Positions 1 to 7,595 of a DNA stretch of 32,448 nt are shown here, piece after piece. The position numbers were made by a program, and so were the translations under genes. The notes under the pieces were generated by a model that saw nothing but the letters and a program-made list of their open reading frames with translations, had not been told where the DNA came from and searched no databases. Every line of letters begins with the position of its first letter. Position 1 is the stretch's first letter. Origin of the DNA: Actinomycetota bacterium (GTDB taxonomy: Bacteria; Actinomycetota; Thermoleophilia; RBG-16-64-13); assembly GCA_012523095.1 (NCBI GenBank), contig JAAYJE010000121.1:1-32448 (forward strand), in the 5' to 3' direction.

Positions 1-64
1 CTTCCCGCGGTGTGTATATGCCTGGATGAAGGATCTCGAAGTCCGCCGGACCGTATGAAGCCAT
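1..64 (-). CDS. Unidentified protein, N-terminal fragment
   Basis: A minus-strand reading frame opens with ATG at 64-62 and stays open to the left edge, giving 21 residues that begin MASYGPADFEILHPGIY. The start overlaps the stop codon of the preceding flavodoxin-like gene in a TAATG arrangement. An AAGGAGGAG ribosome site (the last codons of the upstream gene) lies just before it, so the two genes were probably translationally coupled. The fragment is too short to assign to a family, and no function is proposed. Confidence 0.55.
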   Translation of the reverse strand, partial: MASYGPADFEILHPGIYTPRE

Positions 65-574
65 TACTCCTCCTTAAGAAGGTCGTGGATGTCGAAGCGG
101 GGTGTCCTTGTGATGCTGAAGACGGGGTGTGGATGGAACGGTAGGTCGGCGTCGGGACCGGCCGGCATCTTGGGTATGAGTTCGCTCTGCCCGGCTGCGA
201 TCTTGAGGGCCCGCTCGGCCATCTCCCGGCCGAAGGCTTCTGCTTCGGCCAGATCGACACCGTCGGGATGACCATCGGTGAAGTACGGCTTGGGATCGTG
301 AAGCACCTGGTAGGCCGACCCGTACCAGTCGCCCCATCCTATGATGCTGAGGCCCTTACGTCGTAGGAACGGCACCATGGAGTGGAAGATGCCGAGGGGG
401 AGTAGTACCGTGGCTGCAGGAACCGAAGCCTGACTTGCCGTCTAGACGGGGCAGACGGTGCATGAACAGGCGGACGTCGGTCGTCTCTATCACTCCGCTC
501 ATGCCTCTGTGGATGGCCCGTGCGATCTTCTTGGTGCCTTCGGTTGCGGAGTAGTAGATGACCAAGCCTTTCAT
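64..574 (-). pseudogene. Flavodoxin-family protein, disrupted by a frameshift and an internal deletion
   Basis: The N-terminus (ATG at 574, with AGGAA upstream) reads MKGLVIYYSATEGTKKIARA, a flavodoxin FMN-phosphate loop. The C-terminal part carries KGLSIIGWGDWYGS and PYFTDGHPDGVDLAEAE, typical of a group of anaerobe flavodoxin-like proteins. The two parts lie in different frames. Removing one base from the run of five G (396-400, plus strand) joins them cleanly as HGTTPLGIFHSMVPF. In addition, about 35-40 residues normally found between the end of beta-strand 2 and the VRLFMHRLP segment appear to be missing; that stretch usually holds the second FMN-binding loop. A homopolymer slip alone could be an assembly error or a phase switch, but the deletion argues for decay. 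The downstream gene starts at its stop codon. Confidence 0.75.
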
Positions 575-627
575 CGTTCAGTTCCTATGCATTCCGAAGC
601 ATGAACTCCTCGGAGATTGTTAACCAC

Positions 628-656
628 TTGACTGTTAATACCATAAACTGTAGATT
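628..656 (+). promoter_or_regulatory. Candidate sigma70-type promoter, rightward
   Basis: TTGACT (628-633) is separated by exactly 17 bp from TAGATT (651-656). It points toward the TRAP transporter operon but would leave a leader of roughly 380 nt. It overlaps an opposite-facing promoter. Confidence 0.4.
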
Positions 657-668
657 GGAGGGTGTCAA
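640..668 (-). promoter_or_regulatory. Candidate sigma70-type promoter, leftward
   Basis: On the minus strand a perfect TTGACA (668-663) is followed after 17 bp by TATGGT (645-640). Transcription would begin near 633, about 60 nt before the ATG of the flavodoxin-like pseudogene. Its elements interleave with the rightward promoter, so the two cannot be occupied at the same time. Confidence 0.5.
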
Positions 669-1046
669 TAGGTTCGATAGCGAGGGGCTCTTGAAGGGGG
701 TGGGAAGGGTCGTGCAGCTGAGGATGAGACTTGTGCGTTCGCCGGTCTTACCACCGTCCAGTGAGCAGCCGACCGTCCCTGAAAATACCACTCCCTGCCG
801 GGAGGTGATGATCGGCCTCAGCTCCTGACGGCGGGGCCGCATCTTGATTATGGGCACACAGCTTACAGCTTCGTTGGATAGGGGAGCTTCGCGCAAGCCT
901 CATGACCGGCGGAGCGGTCGGCACCTCGACAGTCAGGCAATTGGTATATTGATTAGGGTCTTAGTCCTTTTAGTGGTCCGCCTATTGACTGATTCAGACG
1001 GTTTCTGTCAAAGTGTGACGGACAAGCACTGTGGGGAGAGGGGCAC

Positions 1047-1808
1047 TTGACGACTGAAGATCGACCGGAGCCCAGTGTGGAGACCGCGCACAGCGACCCT
1101 TCCGGCGGCGGGCGCGGCATGAAACGGCGGGGCGTGTGGGGCTGCCTAGTAGCCTTCGGCAAGGCGATCTGGTACGGGAAAGAAGGAGTATCCGAGGACG
1201 AGGAGTCTGTGTGCTCCACGGGCGATGAGCCTCCTCCTTTGGACTACGGGCTACCGGATCGTTGGTTCACGCGTTTCACGAAGTGGATGTCTTACGTGGC
1301 GGCGATAGCACTGGGTGTCGTCACCCTCGTGTGCTTCGTGGACGTCATCATATGGAAGTTTTTCGGCCGGACCATCCCGAGCGCGACGGACTTGGTGACG
1401 TATCTGAACCTCGTGCTGGTCTTCATGGCGGCTTCGTACGTCCAGATGGACAGAGGCAGTGTGTCTATCGAGCTGCTGCAGAACAAGTTCCAGAAGGTGG
1501 TCAGACTGGTCACGCGCGTCCTCGCTTCGGCGCTGGGTATGGGTGTGTGTTTTTTTGCGGCATATCGCGGGTGGTTCCACCTGGCAGACCTGTACAAGAC
1601 GAACGCCATGGCTGACGGCTCGTGGCACTTCAAGTTGTGGCCTTTCGAGGCAGTGCTCGTGTTCGGCTTCGTGTGCCTAGGGTTGGCTTTCCTCTTCGCG
1701 ATCGGCCGAAATATCATCAACTACAGAAAACGCCGGGCTGGTTTCGCCCCGAGCCCCGGCGCTCCTGCTGCCGACTTATCTCGGGGGGCGACCGGGGACG
1801 AGGGCTGA
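1047..1808 (+). CDS. dctQ: TRAP transporter small permease subunit (DctQ-like)
   Basis: This is the small membrane subunit of a tripartite ATP-independent periplasmic transporter, which pairs with the large permease to drive uptake by an ion gradient. The 253-residue product has a hydrophilic N-terminal tail of about 65 residues and then four membrane segments, including the DctQ core with SATDLVTYLNLVLVFMAASY and the re-entrant charged stretch DRGSVSIELLQNKF. The start is TTG at 1047 behind GGGGAGAGG; ATG at 1120 is an alternative that would remove the unusual tail. It lies 5 bp upstream of the large permease gene, in the standard DctQ-DctM-DctP order. The long N-terminal extension is atypical for the family. 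Confidence 0.85.
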   Translation: MTTEDRPEPSVETAHSDPSGGGRGMKRRGVWGCLVAFGKAIWYGKEGVSEDEESVCSTGDEPPPLDYGLPDRWFTRFTKWMSYVAAIALGVVTLVCFVDVIIWKFFGRTIPSATDLVTYLNLVLVFMAASYVQMDRGSVSIELLQNKFQKVVRLVTRVLASALGMGVCFFAAYRGWFHLADLYKTNAMADGSWHFKLWPFEAVLVFGFVCLGLAFLFAIGRNIINYRKRRAGFAPSPGAPAADLSRGATGDEG

Positions 1809-1813
1809 GCGGC

Positions 1814-3154
1814 ATGGGTTTCGAAGCGATCGTAGGACTGGGTGGATTCGTGGTGATGCTGGCCTTGGTCCTGGCCGGCGTCCCGATCTTCGTCACCCTG
1901 CTTGCCGTGACGTTCGGCGGCATGGTCGTCCTTTCTCACGGGGACTTGACCATGGTCTTTCAACAATTCAAGATGGCGCCCTTCGCGATAGCCGCGTCTT
2001 ATCAATTCGCCGTACTACCGCTCTTCATGTTGCTCGGGGTGTTGGCCGGGGAGACCGGGGTAGGCAAGGGGGCATATGACGCCGTGGCGAAGTGGACCAA
2101 CCGCATGCCTGGCGGGCTGCTTGCGGCTACGATCGGCGGCAACGCCGTCTTCGGCGCTGTGAGCGGCATGTCCCTGGCGGCCAACATGGTCTTTGCGAAG
2201 ATAGCCATGCCCGAACTGAAGAGGGCGGGATACGACAAGAACCTCTCTATGGGCACCATCGTCGCCTCCGGATGCCTTGATAATCTGATCCCTCCGAGCA
2301 TGGCGATCATCATCTTCTGCGTGCTCGTCCAGAACCTCTCGATAGGCAGGGCCCTGATGTGTGGCATCGGGCCGGCCCTGTTGCTGATGGTGCTGCTCTA
2401 TGGGGTCGTGCTGCTCCAGTACAAGTTCCGTCCTCACAAGATCCCGAGAGTCGGCGACGTTCACTACACGTGGAAGGAGAGGCTCGGCTCGTTGAAGCTG
2501 CTGGTCCCGGTGGCCGCCTTCTTCGTCCTCGTGATCGGCGGGACCTTCTGGGGTGTTTTCTCGGCTACGGTCGGTGGTGCCATAGGTTCGGTGATACTCA
2601 TCGTCTATGGGCTCTTCTGCAGGGTACCCCTCAAGAAAATGGTCAAGGCCTCCTGGGAAGCCTGCGTCATGAACGCGGGGATCTTCCCGATCATCATCGC
2701 GGGCACCATGTTCAGTCGCTTCATCACTTTGAGTAGGCTGCCGTTTCACCTTACCGAGTGGTTCCAGAGCATCAACATCCCCGGTTTCGGCGTGTTCTTG
2801 ATCGTGCTCGTGTTTTACGTGTTCTGCGGCTGCATCATGGACATAGCCTCGGTCATCATCATCACGATCCCCGTCGTGTTCCCTCTGCTGGTGGACGGTT
2901 TTGGCTTCGACCCCTATATGCTTGTCATCGTCCTGGTCTTCGTCGGTGAGATGGCCGGGATCACGCCGCCCATCGGGATGAACGTCTTCGCCACCGCGCA
3001 TGCACTGAGGGTCGACCCGGGTGAGATATTCAAGGGCGCTTGGCCTTTCGTGGTCGTGGAGTTCGCTGCGGCGATAGTCATCGCGGCTCTTCCCGTGCTG
3101 GTGACTGGGATACCGGATCTGATCGGGTGGCATGTCGCTCCAGTTTTTTGTTGA
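1814..3154 (+). CDS. dctM: TRAP transporter large permease subunit (DctM-like)
   Basis: This is the 12-helix transport subunit that carries the substrate delivered by the binding protein. The product is 446 residues, the usual DctM length, and is hydrophobic throughout. Family signatures include GGNAVFGAVSGMSLAANMVFA near residue 110 and the late GITPPIGMNVF motif. The ATG at 1814 lies 5 bp after the DctQ stop with a GGG-rich ribosome site in the end of dctQ. The frame is open further upstream, but that stretch overlaps dctQ and looks non-membrane, so the internal ATG is preferred. It is followed after 75 bp by the binding-protein gene. Confidence 0.93.
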   Translation: MGFEAIVGLGGFVVMLALVLAGVPIFVTLLAVTFGGMVVLSHGDLTMVFQQFKMAPFAIAASYQFAVLPLFMLLGVLAGETGVGKGAYDAVAKWTNRMPGGLLAATIGGNAVFGAVSGMSLAANMVFAKIAMPELKRAGYDKNLSMGTIVASGCLDNLIPPSMAIIIFCVLVQNLSIGRALMCGIGPALLLMVLLYGVVLLQYKFRPHKIPRVGDVHYTWKERLGSLKLLVPVAAFFVLVIGGTFWGVFSATVGGAIGSVILIVYGLFCRVPLKKMVKASWEACVMNAGIFPIIIAGTMFSRFITLSRLPFHLTEWFQSINIPGFGVFLIVLVFYVFCGCIMDIASVIIITIPVVFPLLVDGFGFDPYMLVIVLVFVGEMAGITPPIGMNVFATAHALRVDPGEIFKGAWPFVVVEFAAAIVIAALPVLVTGIPDLIGWHVAPVFC

Positions 3155-3229
3155 TGGGATACCGTGCGATCGGGCAATCCGATGGGCTTCTTTGAGGTTC
3201 ATCGAGAAGAAGAACAAGGAGGGCAGGTA

Positions 3230-4396
3230 ATGAAGAAGGCTTCGATCTTAGGGTTGGTTGTGCTCCTCGTGCTGGGCATAGGGCTGGCGCTCGCAGCCTG
3301 CGGTGAGGAGGAAGAAACCACTACCACCGCTGCGCCTGAGACCACCATTGCGGTCACAGGGCAGGAAACCACTACTACGGCCGCGGCTCCGGAGACCACC
3401 ACCACGGAGGGCGCGCCGGCACAAGAACCGCTGGTCTTCAAGATGGCGAGTACGTTCAACGAGAACGAGACGGGCGGCTTGATCACGCAACATTTCATCG
3501 ACCTGATAGAGGAGCGGACCGGGGGCGCGGTCACGTTCGATCTGTATCCCGGTTCCACGTTGGGCGACGCGCCGGAGATGTTGGGTCTGGTAAGTTCCGC
3601 CAGCGTAGACATCATTCCGTTTGGGCATCCGGCGGCGGGTGCCGATCTGCCGTTGCTTCTCTTCCCCATGTGGTGCCCGGGAGATCAGCAGACCGCGATC
3701 GACTACTTCAATCATTTGGTATTCGAGAACCCCGAGAGCTCGGCCCTGATACTGGCCGAAGCTGAGGCACATAATATCAAGTACCTCGGCTTCGTCGCCG
3801 GTGGCAGCAATGTTTTTGGTGCCAAGCAGCCGTGGACCTCACTGGCCGATCTCAAGGGTAAGAAGATCGCGACGGGCGGCATGATCCAGGCCTTCCAGTC
3901 GATCGGCTTCGAGGCCGTCCAATCGTTCCCGCCCGATACGTACGAGAACTTGTCGCGTGGTGTGGCCGACTGCTTCCAGATGGGCTTCTCCCCAACTGTG
4001 CAGATGAAGTGGTACGAGGTCGCTCCTCATTACATGTATGACGGTACGTTTGCAGCGGGCAATCCGTGGACCGTCAACCTCAACTCGTGGGCCAAACTGA
4101 CCCCCGAGACTCAGCAGATCTTCCTCGACGTGGCCAAGGAGATGGAAGCCTGGAGTACCGCGCTTACACTGCAGGCGGAGGGGGACGCCGTCAAGGCGCT
4201 CGAGGAGGCGGGTGCCACGATAGGCATACTCAGCGCCGAGGACCGGGCGAAGTGGTGGGATGCCCTCTTCCGAGTCTTCATCGAGGAGATGTGCTGGCCC
4301 GGAGCCGTGGCCGGCGGCTATACCGACGCCATGACCACTGTCTTGAGCGCTGCGGCTGTTTTCACGAACACAGATTGGACTCCGCCGGCTCAATAG
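3230..4396 (+). CDS. dctP: TRAP transporter substrate-binding lipoprotein (DctP-like)
   Basis: This is the extracytoplasmic solute receptor of the TRAP system, 388 residues. A signal peptide ends in the lipobox LALAAC with lipidated Cys24. A Thr/Ala/Pro/Glu-rich linker (about residues 27-66) follows, then a DctP fold beginning FKMASTFNENETGG. ATG at 3230 follows AAGGAGGG by 6 bp, which favours it over earlier in-frame codons. In the position where DctP proteins usually carry the carboxylate-binding Arg (LKGxKIR), this protein has LKGKKIATGG with Ala214. The ligand may therefore not be an ordinary carboxylate, or it is bound differently; the substrate cannot be told from sequence. A strong terminator follows. 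Confidence 0.92.
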   Translation: MKKASILGLVVLLVLGIGLALAACGEEEETTTTAAPETTIAVTGQETTTTAAAPETTTTEGAPAQEPLVFKMASTFNENETGGLITQHFIDLIEERTGGAVTFDLYPGSTLGDAPEMLGLVSSASVDIIPFGHPAAGADLPLLLFPMWCPGDQQTAIDYFNHLVFENPESSALILAEAEAHNIKYLGFVAGGSNVFGAKQPWTSLADLKGKKIATGGMIQAFQSIGFEAVQSFPPDTYENLSRGVADCFQMGFSPTVQMKWYEVAPHYMYDGTFAAGNPWTVNLNSWAKLTPETQQIFLDVAKEMEAWSTALTLQAEGDAVKALEEAGATIGILSAEDRAKWWDALFRVFIEEMCWPGAVAGGYTDAMTTVLSAAAVFTNTDWTPPAQ

Positions 4397-4448
4397 TGTT
4401 GGGAGCGTGAGCCTGTCTTGTGGACCACGCTGGAGAAGAGACGCTGCC

Positions 4449-4490
4449 GGAGGTGGCCCGCAGGTTCCCCTTGCGGGCCACCTCCTTTTT
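4449..4490 (+). terminator. Intrinsic terminator of the TRAP operon
   Basis: GGAGGTGGCCCGCA (4449-4462) pairs perfectly with TGCGGGCCACCTCC (4472-4485) around a 9-nt loop. It is followed directly by TTTTT (4486-4490). It lies 53 bp past the binding-protein stop codon. Confidence 0.95.
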
Positions 4491-4714
4491 CTAGATAGTG
4501 TGAGGAACATCTGGAGAGGCGGTCGGCCGCACTCAGGCTACAAAGGCGCTCGAAGCGGCCGAGGTCGCTACATGTATGAAGCGGGCCGAGCGACCCGGCA
4601 TAGTGGACGACATGGAAGTGGTTCTGACCAGAGCCGCCGACTGCGCGGGAGTCAAGTGGCTCCAGTGACGCGCGCTCACCATTCAATCGTACGGCTCCGT
4701 CAGGAGGAGAAGTT

Positions 4715-5290
4715 ATGAGCGAAGCCGGTTTCAGCATCTTGGGGATTCCCGGCAGTCTCCGTGCGGGTTCTTATAACCGGGCTCTGCTCCGCGCGGCAGG
4801 TGAGGTTTTGCCGCCAGGAGTGATTTTGGATGTGTTCGCACTCGACGACATCCCAATGTATAACGCCGATGTGCAGGCTGAGGGCGATCCGGAGCCGGTG
4901 AGCGAACTCAAGCGGCGTCTGGCCGAGGCCGACGTAGTGCTCATCGCAACGCCTGAGTACAACTACTCAATCCCCGGCGTGCTGAAGAACGCCATCGACT
5001 GGGCCTCTCGCCCGCCGAAGATCTGCGCCTTTCGCAAGAAACCGGTGGGCATCATCGGGGCCTCGAGCGGAGAGAGCGGCACCATGCGGGGACAACTTGC
5101 GATCAGGCAGGTGTTCGTATTCCTCGATGCGTACGTCATGGCGCAGCCCGAGTTGCGGGTGACCAACGCGGGCCGGAGATTTGACGAGAAAGGCGTCCTG
5201 ATCGACGAGGAGTTACGGGGGCGGCTGCAGGGGTACATGGTGGCTTTGATCGACTGGGCGCACTTGGTGGGACGCGCCCCGGGAGCCTAG
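4715..5290 (+). CDS. NADPH-dependent FMN reductase (ChrR/YieF-like flavoprotein)
   Basis: The 191-residue product matches the NADPH-dependent FMN reductase / quinone-chromate reductase family in length and motifs. GIPGSLRAGSYNRALLRAA near the N-terminus is the FMN phosphate loop, and TPEYNYSIPGVLKNAIDWAS is the second flavin loop. Such enzymes are cytosolic, use NAD(P)H and FMN, and reduce quinones, azo dyes or metal oxyanions; the physiological substrate here is unknown. A clear AGGAGGAGA ribosome site precedes the ATG at 4715. The 225 bp between the TRAP terminator and this gene hold no other feature, so it is likely transcribed on its own. Confidence 0.92.
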   Translation: MSEAGFSILGIPGSLRAGSYNRALLRAAGEVLPPGVILDVFALDDIPMYNADVQAEGDPEPVSELKRRLAEADVVLIATPEYNYSIPGVLKNAIDWASRPPKICAFRKKPVGIIGASSGESGTMRGQLAIRQVFVFLDAYVMAQPELRVTNAGRRFDEKGVLIDEELRGRLQGYMVALIDWAHLVGRAPGA

Positions 5291-5534
5291 AGCCTGTCGG
5301 GAAAAACCTCACAGGTGAAGTCTGGACTCTCCGGGCCCGGGCGGGTGGTGCGGCTGGAAACGACCCAGGAGGCAGCTACCGAGGGCCTGGGACTTCCAGT
5401 CGTACATCTCGTCGTCCACAGGGTATGGACAGCCGTTCTTGCCGCCGTGAAGCGGTAGAGTAGCGGTGTCGGTCTTCATGAGACGACAGCATTCTCGAGA
5501 GACCGGATGGGTACGATCTGTTGAGGAGGAGACT

Positions 5535-5921
5535 ATGGCTGCCGTCGTGCGCATACTGTTGGAAGGCGGGGAGCTGCTCGCCCGCCTCGACGACTCTCCC
5601 ACTGCGCTTGCCATCGAGGAGGCCCTTCCACTTGAAGGCGTGGCGAATCGGTGGGGCGATGAAGTCTACTTCACTATACCCGTACGCGTGGAGGAAGCGC
5701 CAGACGCGAGACAGGACATGAGCGTAGGCGAGCTGGGCTACTGGCCGGCCGGAGCCGCCTTCTGCATCTTTTTCGGCCTTACGCCTGCCAGTATCGGCTC
5801 GTTGCCGAGGGCGTGCAGCAACGTGAATCCGTTTGGGCGTATCGAGGCTGGGGAGGACGTGGTGAAGGAAGCCCTCTCCAAGGTCGGAGAGGGCGAACGG
5901 GTGCGCGTTGTCGTCGCCTAG
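5535..5921 (+). CDS. Cyclophilin-like fold protein (TM1367/DUF3830-like)
   Basis: The 128-residue product resembles small cyclophilin-like beta-barrel proteins of the TM1367/DUF3830 type. A strand-rich N-terminus (VVRILLEGGELLARLDDSPT) leads to WGDEVYFTIPV, GELGYWPAGAAFCIFFGLTP and a C-terminal half ending NPFGRIEAGEDVVKEAL. These proteins share the cyclophilin fold, but prolyl isomerase activity is not established and no reaction is claimed. The ATG at 5535 follows GAGGAGGAG closely; the frame is open further upstream, but without a comparable ribosome site. It sits between two FMN-type reductase genes. Confidence 0.75.
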   Translation: MAAVVRILLEGGELLARLDDSPTALAIEEALPLEGVANRWGDEVYFTIPVRVEEAPDARQDMSVGELGYWPAGAAFCIFFGLTPASIGSLPRACSNVNPFGRIEAGEDVVKEALSKVGEGERVRVVVA

Positions 5922-6014
5922 CGCAGGGTGGACCTGTCTCGCGGGTCGATATGCGGGAGAATCGTTCGATGAGGTAGCATGTCTCCTGTATAACGAGCGA
6001 CACGCGGAGCCTAC

Positions 6015-6659
6015 ATGAACCTGATTGCGATCAACGGAAGCCCAAGAAAGGACTGGAACACCGCCATCCTGCTCGGGAAGGCCATGGAGGGCGCCGAAAG
6101 CGTAGGGGCTGATACGAAGCTGGTGCATCTCTACGACCTCGACTACAAGGGGTGCACGAGTTGCTTCGCCTGCAAGAAGAAGGGCAACACGTGCAACGGC
6201 CTTTGCGCCAGGAACGATGACCTGAAGGACGTTTTGGCCGAGGTCATAGCGTCGGACGTTCTTCTGTTGGGCTCGCCCATTTACTTCGACGGCGTGACCG
6301 GCGAGATGCGGTCCTTCATGGAGCGCCTTTTCTTTCCCAACATCACTTACGACGAGTTCGGTAAGTCCGTCTTTCCGCGGCGGATGTCGTGCGGGTTCGT
6401 CTTCACCATGAACTGCCCCGAGGAGGCCATGAAGGACGTCCATTACGACATCCTCTTCCAGATGCAGACGAGGCCGCTCGGGATGTTCAAAGGCGAGGTC
6501 GAGTTCGTTACTTCCCACGAGACGTGGCAGTTCAAGGACTACGGAGCTATGAACGCCGCCATGTTCGACGTCGAGGCCAAGGCTAGGATACGGGCCGAGC
6601 GCTTCCCCCTCGATTGTCGGAAGGCCTTTGAGATGGGTGCGCGGTTGGCGCAGGCTTGA
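6015..6659 (+). CDS. Flavodoxin-fold NADPH-dependent FMN reductase (iron-sulfur flavoprotein-like)
   Basis: The 214-residue protein starts MNLIAINGSPRKDWNTAILL, the GSPR FMN-binding loop of the flavodoxin-like NAD(P)H:FMN reductases, and has SDVLLLGSPIYFDGVTGEMR as the second flavin loop. Between them is a cysteine cluster, GCTSCFACKKKGNTC followed by another Cys. This resembles the compact Cys motif of archaeal and clostridial iron-sulfur flavoproteins, which carry a 4Fe-4S centre. Cluster binding is inferred, not certain. A TATAAC -10-like element lies at 5989-5994, 21 bp upstream of the ATG. It is the second intact FMN protein in a 2-kb stretch. Confidence 0.88.
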   Translation: MNLIAINGSPRKDWNTAILLGKAMEGAESVGADTKLVHLYDLDYKGCTSCFACKKKGNTCNGLCARNDDLKDVLAEVIASDVLLLGSPIYFDGVTGEMRSFMERLFFPNITYDEFGKSVFPRRMSCGFVFTMNCPEEAMKDVHYDILFQMQTRPLGMFKGEVEFVTSHETWQFKDYGAMNAAMFDVEAKARIRAERFPLDCRKAFEMGARLAQA

Positions 6660-6995
6660 TGCCCGACGGCGCTGTTGCCGGCCATCCCCTCCTCGGATGG
6701 TATGGCGGCACAGATGTGGGATGTGTCGATCAAGACGCTCCCCGATCACCCGGGGGAAGGGCTGCGCGAAGAACGCGTTGTCTGTAGGGTTCAGGTCCTA
6801 CGCGCTCGACTTCGGGTGAGTGGAGGCGAGCGGCGCGACGCCGGGCGAGAACGACAAAGCATGACATAATGTACATGAAGTAGGGCGAGCAGGCTTATGC
6901 CGCAGGCTTCTCGCGACGCCGTATCGGCCGTCGAGCAAGTACCCCCGTTCGCGCGCCATCGGCTCTCGCCTGGAAGGGCTGGAAGGAAGTATGGG
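6660..6995. other. Intergenic region upstream of carD
   Basis: No gene is supported in these 336 bp. The only hint of regulation is CATAAT at 6865-6870, a plausible -10 without a matching -35. The frame of the CarD gene is open back to 6897, but that stretch shows no conserved sequence. Confidence 0.4.
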
Positions 6996-7520
6996 ATGTA
7001 TCAGGTTGGAGACTGGATAGTCTACGGGAACACCGGCGTATGTCGTGTGGTGGAGATCAAGACGGTTGGTTCCTCGTGGATCGGCGGCGAGCGGCTCTGC
7101 TATGTCTTGGAGCCACTCTCCCAAAACTACACTATCTCGACGCCCGTCACGAACAAGAAGGTGTTCTCGCGGCCGATCATCTCCAAGAAAGAAGCGGAGC
7201 GTCTCGTGGACCAGATCCCCTCCATCGAGGCGCAGGCCTTCCACAGCTCCAGGGCTCAGGAACTGGCGGAGCACTACAAATCGTTTGTGGCGACGCACGA
7301 TTGCGGCGACCTCATTGAATTGACCATGTCGCTCCACGTGAAGAAGCAGCAGGTGGTCGAGCAGAAGGGCAAGTTCGGAGCGATCGACCAGAAGTTCATG
7401 AAGCAGGCCGAGGATCTGCTCTTCGACGAGCTCTCGGTGGCTCTCGGGATCTCGCGAGAAGCGGTGCCGGAGTATATTACCTCTCGAGTGGGCGACGGTT
7501 GGTGGCCGGAAGAGCGGTGA
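6996..7520 (+). CDS. CarD-family transcriptional regulator
   Basis: The 174-residue protein begins MYQVGDWIVYGNTGVCRVVE, the RNA polymerase beta-interacting Tudor-like domain shared by CarD and TRCF (about residues 1-60). A helical C-terminal domain follows, ending in SREAVPEYITSRVGDGW. CarD proteins bind RNA polymerase and stabilise open complexes at rRNA and other promoters. The ATG at 6996 follows GGAAGGAAG and matches the usual family N-terminus; an ATG five bases earlier is in another frame. The product is in the usual CarD length range. A 75-bp gap separates it from the MFS gene downstream. Confidence 0.88.
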   Translation: MYQVGDWIVYGNTGVCRVVEIKTVGSSWIGGERLCYVLEPLSQNYTISTPVTNKKVFSRPIISKKEAERLVDQIPSIEAQAFHSSRAQELAEHYKSFVATHDCGDLIELTMSLHVKKQQVVEQKGKFGAIDQKFMKQAEDLLFDELSVALGISREAVPEYITSRVGDGWWPEER

Positions 7521-7595
7521 TGAATACCGTTCCCGATCCATGTTGGCAGGCAACACGCTCATGACTTCTCTGATGGCGGTGGTCCCGCCCGCCTC

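Larger units (their letters stand above)
575..1046. other. Intergenic region between the flavodoxin relic and the TRAP operon
   Basis: No convincing gene is seen in this 472-bp gap; the short open frames have no recognisable protein character. It contains the two overlapping promoters at 628-668 and, closer to the TRAP operon, an inverted TTGAC/GTCAA pair (985-989 and 1007-1011) that could be an operator. The base composition is less GC-rich than the flanking genes. Confidence 0.5.

Noticed and set aside
1622-1813. N-terminal extension of the TRAP large permease within the small permease gene
   Set aside because: The extension lies entirely over another well-supported gene in a different frame and lacks membrane or conserved features; ATG 1814 is well placed.
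2015-3217. 400-codon minus-strand frame opposite the TRAP large permease
   Set aside because: Its very high His/Asp/Glu/Arg content is what the complement of a membrane-protein gene gives, so it is a shadow.
5291-5534. Possible terminator or small gene between the FMN reductase and the cyclophilin-like gene
   Set aside because: Only a weak CCTGT/ACAGG pair with no T-run is present, and no open frame has a ribosome site.
5376-6749. Long minus-strand open frame (457 codons)
   Set aside because: It is antisense to the cyclophilin-like and FMN-reductase genes; the residues are compositionally odd (His/Arg-rich) with no recognisable family.
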